Assembly: GCA_002428445.1 (NCBI GenBank)
Contig: DIWJ01000024.1
Location: 4,569 to 68,568, forward strand
DNA: 64,000 nucleotides
DNA from: Syntrophaceae bacterium UBA6109
GTDB lineage: Bacteria > Desulfobacterota > Syntrophia > Syntrophales > UBA6109
Reading direction: 5' to 3'
Shown piece by piece: positions 23,794 to 32,008 of the stretch. The position numbers and the translations under genes are program-made. The stretch's first letter is position 1. Each line of letters opens with the position of its first letter. Under the pieces are notes generated by a model. That model saw nothing but the letters and a program-made list of their open reading frames with translations, was not told the origin of the DNA and did not search any database.

Positions 23794-24807
23794 TCAGCTG
23801 TTGCTGATCTCCACCAGCCGCCGCAGCTTCTGCAGCGCCGCGCCGCTGTCGATCGACTCCTTCGCCCGCTCCAGGCCTTCCTGCAGCGTTGCGGCCTTGT
23901 CCCCTGCCATGATGGCCAGCGCGGCATTCAGCAGGACGACGTTGCGCGCGGCGGGAACGCCGTTTCCCATCAGGACGGACTGGGCGATTTCGGCGTTTCT
24001 CGCAGCGTCGCCGCCGCGGAGGGAATCGAGGTCGTAACGATCGCCGAAGATCTCCGGCGCGTCGATGTCAAAGGTCTGGAGGAGGCCGTCCTTGAGTTCG
24101 GTCACCCTCGTCTTGCCCGTCACGGTGGCTTCATCGAGGCCGTCGCTGCCGTAGACGACGAAGGCGTGGCGGGTGCCGAGGTTCCGGAGCACGCCGGCAA
24201 ACATTTCCGTCAGACGGGCGTCGAAGACGCCGAGGAGCTGCGCCGTCGCGCCGGCGGGGTTCGTCAGCGGCCCGAGCATGTTGAAGATGGTGCGGATGCC
24301 GATTTCGCGGCGCGGTCCGGCGGCGTGCTTCATGGCGCTGTGCAGGCCCTGGGCGAACAGAAAGCCGATGCCCGCCTCCCGGATGCACTCTTCTACGATT
24401 TCCGGCGGCGCGGCGATGTTGACGCCCATCGCCTCGAGGAGGTCGGCGCTGCCGCAGCTGCTGGAAACGGCGCGGTTGCCGTGTTTGGCGACAGTCAGAC
24501 CGGCCCCGGCGACGACGAGAGCGGCGGTCGTCGAGATATTGAAGGTGTGGCGGCCGTCGCCGCCGGTTCCGCAGGTGTCGACCACCGTCGACGCGCAGGG
24601 GTCAATGCGGGTCGCCTTCTGCCGCATGACCCGGGCCGCACCGGTCAGCTCCTCCACCGTCTCTCCCTTGATCCGCAGGGCCGTGATGAAAGCGGCGATT
24701 TGCGCCGGAGTTGCGGCGCCTTCCATGATTTCCTTCATGCTGTCCATCATCTCCCGCTCGCCGAGGTTCTCTCCGGCGGCGACCTTCGCAATTGCTTCCC
24801 GTATCAT
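23794..24807 (-). CDS. trpD: anthranilate phosphoribosyltransferase
   Basis: 337-residue enzyme adding phosphoribose to anthranilate. The PRPP loop [14 protein letters not shown] (about 79-92), [25 protein letters not shown] segment and [10 protein letters not shown] are present. The ATG at 24,807 overlaps the trpG stop as ATGA, so the two are coupled. No TrpG fusion: the glutaminase is a separate upstream gene. Confidence 0.97.
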   Translation of the reverse strand: MIREAIAKVAAGENLGEREMMDSMKEIMEGAATPAQIAAFITALRIKGETVEELTGAARVMRQKATRIDPCASTVVDTCGTGGDGRHTFNISTTAALVVAGAGLTVAKHGNRAVSSSCGSADLLEAMGVNIAAPPEIVEECIREAGIGFLFAQGLHSAMKHAAGPRREIGIRTIFNMLGPLTNPAGATAQLLGVFDARLTEMFAGVLRNLGTRHAFVVYGSDGLDEATVTGKTRVTELKDGLLQTFDIDAPEIFGDRYDLDSLRGGDAARNAEIAQSVLMGNGVPAARNVVLLNAALAIMAGDKAATLQEGLERAKESIDSGAALQKLRRLVEISNS

Positions 24808-25391
24808 GATGCAACCTCCTGCTTCGAAATGGAATCGAGGAAATTCCGGATGATCCTCTTCCCCTTCGGGGTGAGAATCGATTCCGGGTGAAACTGGATG
24901 CCTTCAACGGGGTAGTCCCGGTGGCGCAATCCCATGATCTCCCCCTCTTCCGTATCGGCGCTGACGGTCAGGCATTCGGGGAGGGACTTCCGCTCCACGA
25001 GAAGCGAGTGATAGCGGCCGGCCTCGAAGGGGGAGGGGAGGCCGCGGAAGATCGTCCGGCCGTCGTTGCGGATGGGCGAAGTCTTGCCGTGCATGACCCG
25101 CTGAGCGCGGACAACCCTGGCGCCGAAGGCATGGCCGATCGCCTGATGCCCCAGGCAGACGCCCAGGATGGGGACGCGGTCGTGGAAGCGGCGGATCACG
25201 TCGACGGAGATCCCGGCCTTTTCGGGGGAGCAGGGGCCGGGAGAGATGACGATCGCCGCCGGAGACAGGGCGCCGATGGCGTCGACGGAAATGGCGTCGT
25301 TGCGGTACACGGCGACTTCGGCCCCCAGCATGCCGAAATACTGGACCAGGTTGTACGTAAAGGAATCGTAGTTATCGATCACGAGGATCAT
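24804..25391 (-). CDS. trpG: anthranilate/aminodeoxychorismate synthase glutaminase subunit
   Basis: 195-residue class I glutamine amidotransferase supplying ammonia to TrpE. It opens [20 protein letters not shown] and has the nucleophile Cys in [10 protein letters not shown] and the His-Glu pair in [13 protein letters not shown]. The frame is open far upstream inside trpE on another register, but the start is fixed at 25,391 by homology and by position 4 bases after the trpE stop. Confidence 0.97.
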   Translation of the reverse strand: MILVIDNYDSFTYNLVQYFGMLGAEVAVYRNDAISVDAIGALSPAAIVISPGPCSPEKAGISVDVIRRFHDRVPILGVCLGHQAIGHAFGARVVRAQRVMHGKTSPIRNDGRTIFRGLPSPFEAGRYHSLLVERKSLPECLTVSADTEEGEIMGLRHRDYPVEGIQFHPESILTPKGKRIIRNFLDSISKQEVAS

Positions 25392-25395
25392 CTTC

Positions 25396-26889
25396 TCACC
25401 CCCTGCATTCTTCGAGATCGGAGGACGCCATCTCGATGGCCCGGAACATGGCTTCGGCCTTGTTCTGTGTCTCCCGGAGTTCGGCTTCCGGGTTGGAATC
25501 CGCGACGATCCCCGCGCCCGTCTGGATGAAGATCCGGCCCTTCTGGATAAGGAGGCTGCGGATGGTGATCCCCAGATCCATGTTCCCGTTGAATCCCAGG
25601 TAGCCGACGGCGCCGCCGTAGGGGCCGCGGCGCAGGCCTTCCAGCTCTTCGATGATCTCCATCGCCCGCACCTTCGGAGCGCCGGAGAGGGTCCCGGCCG
25701 GGAACGTCGCCCGGAGGACGTCGAAGGCGTCCTTTCCGTCGGCAAGCTGCGCCTGGATATGCGAGACGAGGTGCATGACGTGGGAGTAGCGCTCGACGGC
25801 CATGAACTGGCCGACCTGGACGCTTCCCGTTTTCGCGATCCGCCCCAGGTCGTTCCTCCCGAGATCGACGAGCATGACGTGCTCGGCGCGTTCCTTGGAG
25901 TCCCGCAGCAGTTCGTCGGCGAGGCGGCGGTCTTCCTGTTCGGTTGCGCCCCTCTTTCGCGTTCCCGCAATGGGCCGCAGCTCCACGTTGCCGTTCTCCA
26001 GACGGACCATGGCTTCGGGCGACGACCCGATGAGGTAGCTTTCTCCGAAGCGGAAAAAGAACATGTAGGGGGAGGGATTGATGAAGCGCAGGGCCCGGTA
26101 AAGGCAGATGGGATCGATGGGGCAGTCCGTTTCGAACCTCTGCGACAAGACCACCTGGATGACGTCGCCGGCGAGGATGTATTCCCGGGCCCGCGAGACC
26201 ATGGCGCGGAAGGCCTCGGGGGAGGTCTTCGGGACGGGAGCCGGCGCCGTGCAACGGGAACGGCGGGCTTCGGCTGCGAGCGGCGACCGAAGCCGCCGGA
26301 TCATCGCCTCGACCGACTCTCCCGCGCGTTCGTAGGCTTCGCGAACGTCGGCGCCTTCTTCGATCGGGGCGCAGGCGATGATCTTGATCGTGTGGCGCAC
26401 GTTGTCGAAGATGGCGACCGTATCGGTCACCATGAAGGCCGCATCGTCGCTGCCGAGGTCGTCCGCCGCAAGGTCGGGGAGCCGCTCGAAGTGGCGCACC
26501 ATGTCGTAGGCGAGATAGCCGACGGCGCCGCCGGCAAAACGGGGGAGTCCCGGCCGCGTTAAGAAGCGGTGATCGGCGAGCAGCTTCTTGAGATATTGGA
26601 GGGGGTCGCCGTCGTGAAGGACGGTCCGTTCGCCCTCGGGCGTTGTGACAAGGACCTCTTCCTTGCGTATCCGCAGGATCAGCCGAGGATCGGCGCCGAG
26701 GAGGCTGTAGCGTCCCCACTTCTCTCCGCCTTCGGCGCTTTCGAGGAGGAAGGAATGGCTGCTGTCCCGCAGCTTCATGAGGGCGCTGACGGGCGTTTCC
26801 GTGTCGGCGAGGATCTCCCGGCAGACGGGAACGAGAGTGCCCGGCGCGGCCATCCGCTGAAATTGTTCAAAGTCCGGCAGGTACGGCAT
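25396..26889 (-). CDS. trpE: anthranilate synthase component I
   Basis: 497-residue chorismate-using enzyme. The N-terminal feedback site [17 protein letters not shown] (LLES motif for Trp binding) is intact. The catalytic core shows [51 protein letters not shown] and [13 protein letters not shown]. The ATG at 26,889 ([13 protein letters not shown]) is chosen because TTGGAG lies 8 bases upstream. A longer in-frame start at 26,937 would fall inside the second terminator hairpin. Preceded by the trp leader. Confidence 0.97.
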   Translation of the reverse strand: MPYLPDFEQFQRMAAPGTLVPVCREILADTETPVSALMKLRDSSHSFLLESAEGGEKWGRYSLLGADPRLILRIRKEEVLVTTPEGERTVLHDGDPLQYLKKLLADHRFLTRPGLPRFAGGAVGYLAYDMVRHFERLPDLAADDLGSDDAAFMVTDTVAIFDNVRHTIKIIACAPIEEGADVREAYERAGESVEAMIRRLRSPLAAEARRSRCTAPAPVPKTSPEAFRAMVSRAREYILAGDVIQVVLSQRFETDCPIDPICLYRALRFINPSPYMFFFRFGESYLIGSSPEAMVRLENGNVELRPIAGTRKRGATEQEDRRLADELLRDSKERAEHVMLVDLGRNDLGRIAKTGSVQVGQFMAVERYSHVMHLVSHIQAQLADGKDAFDVLRATFPAGTLSGAPKVRAMEIIEELEGLRRGPYGGAVGYLGFNGNMDLGITIRSLLIQKGRIFIQTGAGIVADSNPEAELRETQNKAEAMFRAIEMASSDLEECRG

Positions 26890-26901
26890 GGGTTCGACTC
26901 C

Positions 26902-26942
26902 AAAAAAAGAAAGGGCCGTGGTTTCCAGATCGACCACGGCCC
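26902..26942 (-). terminator. second terminator hairpin of the trp leader
   Basis: On the minus strand GGGCCGTGGT and ACCACGGCCC (26,942-26,933 and 26,922-26,913) form a perfect 10-bp stem followed by a U-rich run (26,912-26,902). It ends directly at the trpE ribosome binding site. Its arms share the core GCCGTGG/CCACGGC with the first hairpin, so the two can swap partners. Confidence 0.85.
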
Positions 26943-26954
26943 GTACGACAGAAA

Positions 26955-26993
26955 CAAAAAAGCCGTGGAGATCCCGAGAGGTTCTCCACGGCT
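26955..26993 (-). terminator. trp attenuator terminator
   Basis: A perfect 11-bp stem, AGCCGTGGAGA/TCTCCACGGCT (26,993-26,983 with 26,971-26,961), is followed on the minus strand by six U (26,960-26,955). It lies 22 bases after the leader-peptide stop. GTTCATCCGCCGCTG (27,030-27,016), over the end of the peptide, is imperfectly complementary to its 5' arm and may be the antiterminator strand. Confidence 0.9.
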
Positions 26994-27014
26994 GTGCGTT
27001 TTATCGATGAAAGA

Positions 27015-27086
27015 TCAGCGGCGGATGAACCCCTCCCTTGTCGCCGACCACCACCAGTTCCGATTCAAGGTTGCTGTTTTCAACAT
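27015..27086 (-). CDS. trpL: trp operon leader peptide
   Basis: A 23-codon ORF begins MLKTATLNRN and has three consecutive TGG (Trp) codons at positions 11-13 (27,056-27,048), ending with TGA at 27,017-27,015. GGAG sits 8 bases before the ATG. The strong promoter is just upstream and an intrinsic terminator follows 22 bases after the stop. This is the classic architecture of ribosome-mediated attenuation: stalling at the Trp codons when charged tRNA-Trp is scarce would favour read-through into trpE. Confidence 0.93.
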   Translation of the reverse strand: MLKTATLNRNWWWSATREGFIRR

Positions 27087-27110
27087 ACGATCCGCTCCAG
27101 ACGTACAGTC

Positions 27111-27139
27111 TTTATACCGTCCGGATTTTCCGGTGTCAA
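27111..27139 (-). promoter_or_regulatory. trp operon promoter with internal palindrome
   Basis: On the minus strand TTGACA (27,139-27,134), a 17-base spacer and TATAAA (27,116-27,111) make a near-consensus sigma-70 promoter. The predicted start is about 27,104, some 18 bases before trpL. A perfect 13-base palindrome CCGGATTTTCCGG (27,121-27,133) sits within the spacer and could be an operator. Confidence 0.85.
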
Positions 27140-27166
27140 TAGGAAAATGGATTCCCGCCGGCACGT

Positions 27167-28765
27167 TTATCTCTCCCCGGCCGGCGGAAGGAGCATCATG
27201 TCACCCCATCCGGTGGCGCGGTTCCAGGCCGTCTCTCGGTAGAAATCCTGGCCGGCGCTTTTGGTGATGGGGTCCACGGTGCGGTCCATCGCCGCCGTCA
27301 TCCGCGGATAGAGCATGATCCCGATGCCATGGATGAAGGGAACGCCTTGCGTATGGCCTTCGGAGACGAGGAAGCTCGTCTCCGGGAATCTGTCGGCCAC
27401 GAAGAAATCCTTGTTCCGTGAGCGGGTGATCCGTTTGGGATCCGCCCCGTCGCCGCCGTCGGTGGTCAGGACGAAATATTGCGTGCCCGCCAGCCATGGC
27501 CGGAAGGAGAGAGGCCGGGCGATTTCCCCGCTGACGACGAATTCGCGATCGCGGCCGGATGGGCTTGGTATCCTGGCGAGGTCGTAGCGCAGCGTATCGG
27601 GCAGGGATTGGTCCTGATTGGCCTCCAGCCACAGTTCCTTGATGTCTTTGAGAGCAGTCTCCGGGGGCAGCATGCCGTCGGCGTCGATCCGCAATTCGAA
27701 ACGCTTCACGTCGTCGGGGCTCAGGGTATGGGTTTCGTGCGACAGGGCGGCGACGTCGGCGGGATAACCGATGTTCCTGCGGATCTTCGCGGCGATCGCG
27801 GCCGCTTTCGGATTGTTGACGAGACCGGGCAGCCGGGTCAGGAATTCCACCAGATCCGCGTTGTGGTCGGTGAAATCGGCGAGTCCGTCGACCCAGCGGG
27901 GATTTTCGGCCAGACGGGATCGGAAGTCCGTCCCTTCCAGCGCCTTGATCAGATTGCAAAAATCCTTTGTGAAGGCCGCCCACCTCGCTGTATCGATACC
28001 GGCGACGGTCGTGAGGAAGTATTCCCCTTCTTTGGTGACGAGCGAGCCGTTCCTTCCATAAGCCCTCATGTACTCTCCGGGGATCCGGCGGACGACCTCC
28101 CGCGGGCTCAGGCCGGACTCACCGAGAATGGCGAAAAGCCGCTCCGGTGGAAATCCGCCGTAGGGCATTTCCCGCTGCGAGACGATAAGGTAAGGCGAGG
28201 TGCTCTTCAACTCCTCGATCGGCTCGACATTTCCCAGGACGCAGGCGTCGAGCCAGAAGACGTCGGGTCTGAACCTTTCCTGCACCATGACGCGCGTCAG
28301 TTCCCTGAGGGGCATCATGGTGTCGGTCGCGGGTTTTCCCGGGATGGTGTAGTCTTGGATGATCCCCCGCCATCCCCAGGAATGGGTGATGACCATGAAG
28401 AGCCGCTTCCTTCCCCTGGCGTTTGAACTCGCCCATTTCAGGAACGCCGCCATTCTCGCGGGATCGGCTGAATCCTGCTCCGGCAGGACGGTCCTCTCCA
28501 CGGCAGAAAGGCCGCGCCGGATGGTGCGGAATGTGCCGTCCGGCTGGTGCGTATCCTGTTCGGTGAGCATTTCCACATTGGGGGGCAGCGGCGTCTCGAT
28601 GATCTTTCGGAACCCGGGGTCGTAATTCAGCCCCAGAGACTGTTCATCGGTGCCGGTGTAGATGATGACGCTCCATTCCGGTCGGGTCGATGCGGGCGCG
28701 GAGGAGGCCGGGAAACAGAGGATGATGAAAATCCATGCAGCCAGGGGGCGAAAAATTCGAGGCAT
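27167..28765 (-). CDS. exported clostripain-like (C11) cysteine peptidase
   Basis: 532 residues with an N-terminal signal peptide (MPRIFRPLAAWIFIILCFPASSAPAS). The clostripain fold is indicated by VIIYTGTDEQSLG near the start, a candidate catalytic His in MVITHSWGWRG and a candidate Cys in FWLDACVLGNVEPIEEL. This family cleaves after basic residues or acts in self-activation, but substrate is unknown here. ATG 28,765 is favoured over 28,804 because GAAAGG lies 8 bases upstream and it starts the signal peptide. Monocistronic, upstream of the trp promoter and on the same strand. Confidence 0.8.
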   Translation of the reverse strand: MPRIFRPLAAWIFIILCFPASSAPASTRPEWSVIIYTGTDEQSLGLNYDPGFRKIIETPLPPNVEMLTEQDTHQPDGTFRTIRRGLSAVERTVLPEQDSADPARMAAFLKWASSNARGRKRLFMVITHSWGWRGIIQDYTIPGKPATDTMMPLRELTRVMVQERFRPDVFWLDACVLGNVEPIEELKSTSPYLIVSQREMPYGGFPPERLFAILGESGLSPREVVRRIPGEYMRAYGRNGSLVTKEGEYFLTTVAGIDTARWAAFTKDFCNLIKALEGTDFRSRLAENPRWVDGLADFTDHNADLVEFLTRLPGLVNNPKAAAIAAKIRRNIGYPADVAALSHETHTLSPDDVKRFELRIDADGMLPPETALKDIKELWLEANQDQSLPDTLRYDLARIPSPSGRDREFVVSGEIARPLSFRPWLAGTQYFVLTTDGGDGADPKRITRSRNKDFFVADRFPETSFLVSEGHTQGVPFIHGIGIMLYPRMTAAMDRTVDPITKSAGQDFYRETAWNRATGWGDMMLLPPAGER

Positions 28766-29128
28766 GCCGGTGACCTTTCTCCCGGTTACGTACGCGTAAG
28801 GCACTCAATCAATTGCTGACGGGTGTCCCATATTCCTGCAGATTGGAAGCGTTAGACCCGAGCGTACATCATCTTGAAAGAGTCGACGAGTCCGTACTTC
28901 GATAGTCCAAAAAGTGAAGGCACGCAAGAAAATTATGACGGGATGCTTCAGACGAAAGTGAATTCTCGTCTCGAAATGCCTGATGCGGTTTTGGGGTTGA
29001 CGCATTATCCGAAAAAAGGTAGCGGAAACTGCAGGCACTTTGTCAGGTGCCCCATGAAAGGCTCTTCGACATAGGGTCTCAGGGGTTCAGCCCTTAACGC
29101 CTTCACAGGCCTGGATGGAGGAAACCTC
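28766..29128. other. gene-free interval with degenerate repeat
   Basis: No convincing gene is present; short open frames on both strands lack ribosome sites and protein-like composition. The sequence is more AT-rich than its neighbours. Two similar 15-base segments, at about 28,817-28,831 (TGACGGGTGTCCCAT) and 29,040-29,054 (TGTCAGGTGCCCCAT), are imperfect direct repeats. This suggests the relic of an insertion, but no transposase remnant is recognisable. Confidence 0.4.
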
Positions 29129-29950
29129 ATGGACACGAAACCGAAAGCACCCGTCAAGAAGATCGCGGCTGCCGTCGCGATCGTTGTCGTCGCCGGACTG
29201 GCGGCGTACCTTTATTGGAGCCAGACGAGAAGCGGGGCGGTGCCGGTAAAGGAGGCGGCGCAAAAGGCGCAGCCGGCCGCAGCCGCTCCCGTCACGGCCG
29301 TCCCCGGGGCTCCGCAGACACCGGCCAAGGACGCCTGCGAGGAGTGCCGGGAGAAGCTGCAGGGGCTGTTCGCCTATCTCGACGGCAGGGATTACATCGT
29401 ATCCCGGCAACTCAAGGGCGGGACGTCGGAACACTTCAAGGGCATCCTGACACGACTGCTCAAAGCGCCCCCCTTCGTGCAGCGGCAGGAGACCGAAAGC
29501 CTCGAGAATGTTCTCCGGAACCGGGCCCATTTCTACCGGGTGCTGGGAAAGAACGACGCGCTGCTGCTGCGGGACGTTCTCCGGAAGGAAGGCGATATCC
29601 TGGAATCCTCTTTCGCGATGCTCTACGAGGCCATGCTCCTGCAGGACAAATGCAGTACGGGCGGCAGCGGCGTGCAGGTACGCCTGGAGGACGTCTATCC
29701 TTATGCGCTGTTTTTTCTCAATACCATGGGAGGCTCCTCCTATCTCCAGCGGCGCGACTCCCGGGCGCGGATCCTCGTCCGGTACTACAGCGTCCTGATC
29801 GTGGATCAGGCCGACCGGCGGAAACTCAACCCGCTGGGACTGAGTATCGGTCCGGACGTCAAACTTCTGCGGGAGGATCTGAAGGGCGCAACGAACCTGT
29901 CGCGCAAAGAGGAGTACCTCGAGACGCTGAAGGGCATCGCCGCCCGGTAG
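29129..29950 (+). CDS. membrane-anchored protein of unknown function
   Basis: 273 residues: a short basic N-terminus, one transmembrane helix (IAAAVAIVVVAGLAAYLYW), an Ala/Pro-rich linker, then a helical domain starting DACEECREKLQGLFAYLDGRDYI. The domain has an EECR pair and is rich in Leu and charged residues. TGGAGGAAACCTC precedes the ATG. The orientation predicts a periplasmic domain. I do not recognise the family. It is flanked by oppositely transcribed genes. Confidence 0.75.
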   Translation: MDTKPKAPVKKIAAAVAIVVVAGLAAYLYWSQTRSGAVPVKEAAQKAQPAAAAPVTAVPGAPQTPAKDACEECREKLQGLFAYLDGRDYIVSRQLKGGTSEHFKGILTRLLKAPPFVQRQETESLENVLRNRAHFYRVLGKNDALLLRDVLRKEGDILESSFAMLYEAMLLQDKCSTGGSGVQVRLEDVYPYALFFLNTMGGSSYLQRRDSRARILVRYYSVLIVDQADRRKLNPLGLSIGPDVKLLREDLKGATNLSRKEEYLETLKGIAAR

Positions 29951-30032
29951 GGATCGTCTCGCGGATTCCCGGAAAGCGAGGGATGCCCTGTGAGTGTTCC
30001 TGCATTGGCCGCTGCGGGCAGGTGGGACTGTG

Positions 30033-30494
30033 TCACGGTCCTTTCTTTGTGAGAGCGTCGAATTGCGCGCGGATGGCTTCCACGCGACGGCGGTTCACGC
30101 CAAAATCGGAGTGGCCCACGCGGGAGGCGGACCGCACATGGATCGTCCCGGACGCGGCGTCAAAAAGAAACTCCACGTCGTCTACGAAGCGAAAGATCGC
30201 GGACGTGAACTCCACGTGGAGGTAGGCGCCTGTATCCTCGACGATGCGAGTCCGTTTCATGCCTGATAGGAACGCGAGCAGGGCTTCCCTGGCCCGCTCG
30301 AACGAAATTCCCCCGTAGCGCAGGGGCGCGACGGCATGTCTCGCGTCGGTGTCTTGGGAGCAGACGCAGTTGGGGGATTCCGGACAGGCTGCGAGTCTTC
30401 CGCCCGCCGCCCCCGTCTGGTGGGAAGGGGCGACCGGACAGCCCGTCACCATGACAACGACGCAAAGCAGCCAGTACCCGGACATAGGATCCAC
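30033..30494 (-). CDS. DUF1499 lipoprotein
   Basis: 153 residues. A short hydrophobic leader ends VVVMVTGC, a lipobox-like site. The mature domain has CPESPNCVCSQDTDARHAVAPLRY, the DUF1499 signature, and GVNRRRVEAIRAQ near the end. Two starts are possible: GTG 30,494 with AGGA about 7 bases upstream, or ATG 30,485. It begins 4 bases after the acyl-CoA dehydrogenase stop and is likely co-transcribed with it. Function unknown. Confidence 0.8.
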   Translation of the reverse strand: MDPMSGYWLLCVVVMVTGCPVAPSHQTGAAGGRLAACPESPNCVCSQDTDARHAVAPLRYGGISFERAREALLAFLSGMKRTRIVEDTGAYLHVEFTSAIFRFVDDVEFLFDAASGTIHVRSASRVGHSDFGVNRRRVEAIRAQFDALTKKGP

Positions 30495-30498
30495 CGTG

Positions 30499-31839
30499 TT
30501 ATCCTGCGGCCGGCCAGACCTTTTTGAAGGCCGTTTTTGGGTAGAAGCAGGAGGGGCATTCCTCCGGAGGTTCTTCGGCGTAATGAATATGGCCGCAGAT
30601 CCGGCAGCGCCACGCAGGGGCGTTTGCCGCCGACGGGTCGTTCAAGTCGAGGGCCCGCAGCAGGGGGAGGTCCTCCAGGGGCGGCATGGCCGGCTTGTAA
30701 CTGTTCAGGACGTACCCCGAGACGATCAGCCTCTGTACCTCGCTGGTCCCTTCGTAGATGCTGAAGAGGCGGATGTCCCTCAGCAACTTTTCGATGGGAA
30801 ACATCTTCGTATACCCGTAGCCCCCGAAAATCTGCAGGGCCTCATTGACCACTTCCATGGCCGCTTCCGTGGCATAGAATTTTGCGATGGAGGCGCTGGT
30901 CGTGGGATCGATCCCGTTGTCCGCCTCCCACGCCGCTTTCCATACCAGAAGGCGGGACGTTTCCACCTTCTGGTACATCTCGGCGATCTTGAACTGGATG
31001 GCCTCGAAGTTTGAAAGCCTGGTCCCGAAGGCCTTTCTCTTCCTGGCGTAATCGATGGCGTATTCCATTGCCGAGCGGGCGGCCCCCACTGCGAAGGCGC
31101 CGATGATGGGCCTGGTCCGGGAAAAGGTTCTCATGGCGAGAACAAAGCCCTTGCCGGGTTCCGCGATGACGTTCTCTTTCGGGACCCGGACGTTCCGGAA
31201 ATGAAGTCCCGCCGTATTGGAGCATCGCTGCCCGAGTTTCGGTATCGGTTTGCCCACGGAAACGCCGTCCCAATCCTTCTTCACGAGGAACGCACCGAGG
31301 CCCTCGTGCTGCTTGGCCGGGTCGGTCGTTGCGAACACGGTCATGTAATCCGCGACGCCGGCGTTGGTGATCCAATACTTCGTTCCGTTCAGGATATAGT
31401 CGTCCCCGGTCTTTTCGGCTTGGCAGCGCATCCCGGCAACGTCGGAACCCATGAGCGGTTCGGAGGTCGCGAAACAGATGCGTTTGAATTCGCGGGCGAG
31501 TAGCGGAAGGATCTTTTCCTTCAGCGGCTCATTGTCCGACAGCATGAGCGGCGCCATGCCGAGGGAATTGTCGAACATGGAGGTCGCGACACCCGGACAG
31601 GCCGCGGAAATCTCTTCCGTGAGAATGGCGCCGTCGATGAGGCCGAGCCCCCGGCCGCCATACTCTGCAGGGATATCGCTGTTGATGAAACCCGCGGCGA
31701 AGGCCTTCTGCAGCACGAAGAGGGGGATTTCGTCCTCTTCATCGTAATGCCACACTGCCGGCAGGACTTCCTTGATCGCGAAGGCGCGAACCCTCGCCTG
31801 CAATTCTTTCTGCTCTGGAGTCAGGTCAAAGTTCAACAC
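30499..31839 (-). CDS. acyl-CoA dehydrogenase with C-terminal rubredoxin-like domain
   Basis: 446 residues from GTG 31,839 (GGAGG 9 bases upstream); an in-frame ATG at 31,896 adds a non-conserved extension. The FAD-dependent acyl-CoA dehydrogenase body has CFATSEPLMGSDVAGM, YWITNAG, GYGYTKMFPIEKLLRDIR and IYEGTSEVQRLIV with the likely catalytic Glu. The last 50 residues add CRICGH and CPSCF, a rubredoxin/rubrerythrin-type iron site. Electrons may therefore pass to a rubredoxin centre rather than only to ETF. This fits beta-oxidation in a syntrophic anaerobe. DUF1499 follows in the operon. Confidence 0.9.
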   Translation of the reverse strand: MLNFDLTPEQKELQARVRAFAIKEVLPAVWHYDEEDEIPLFVLQKAFAAGFINSDIPAEYGGRGLGLIDGAILTEEISAACPGVATSMFDNSLGMAPLMLSDNEPLKEKILPLLAREFKRICFATSEPLMGSDVAGMRCQAEKTGDDYILNGTKYWITNAGVADYMTVFATTDPAKQHEGLGAFLVKKDWDGVSVGKPIPKLGQRCSNTAGLHFRNVRVPKENVIAEPGKGFVLAMRTFSRTRPIIGAFAVGAARSAMEYAIDYARKRKAFGTRLSNFEAIQFKIAEMYQKVETSRLLVWKAAWEADNGIDPTTSASIAKFYATEAAMEVVNEALQIFGGYGYTKMFPIEKLLRDIRLFSIYEGTSEVQRLIVSGYVLNSYKPAMPPLEDLPLLRALDLNDPSAANAPAWRCRICGHIHYAEEPPEECPSCFYPKTAFKKVWPAAG

Positions 31840-31961
31840 GATTTCCGCCCTCCCAGGGAGATGGTTCTCCGGTATGATGTGAATGCTCGGCGCCATTGTC
31901 GAATGCAGTACCGGTTTCCGGCAATCAGGCGGGCGATGATAAGGTCCTTCGAAATTTCTTA

Positions 31962-31977
31962 TTTCCTGCTCAGGAAA
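31962..31977. promoter_or_regulatory. palindrome upstream of the acyl-CoA dehydrogenase gene
   Basis: TTTCCTG-CT-CAGGAAA is a perfect 7-bp inverted repeat, about 120 bases upstream of the GTG start and between two minus-strand genes. Its size suits a TetR-type operator; no regulator gene is adjacent. Confidence 0.3.
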
Positions 31978-32008
31978 ATCGTCCCGGCTGGTTCGGGAAG
32001 GGGGAATT

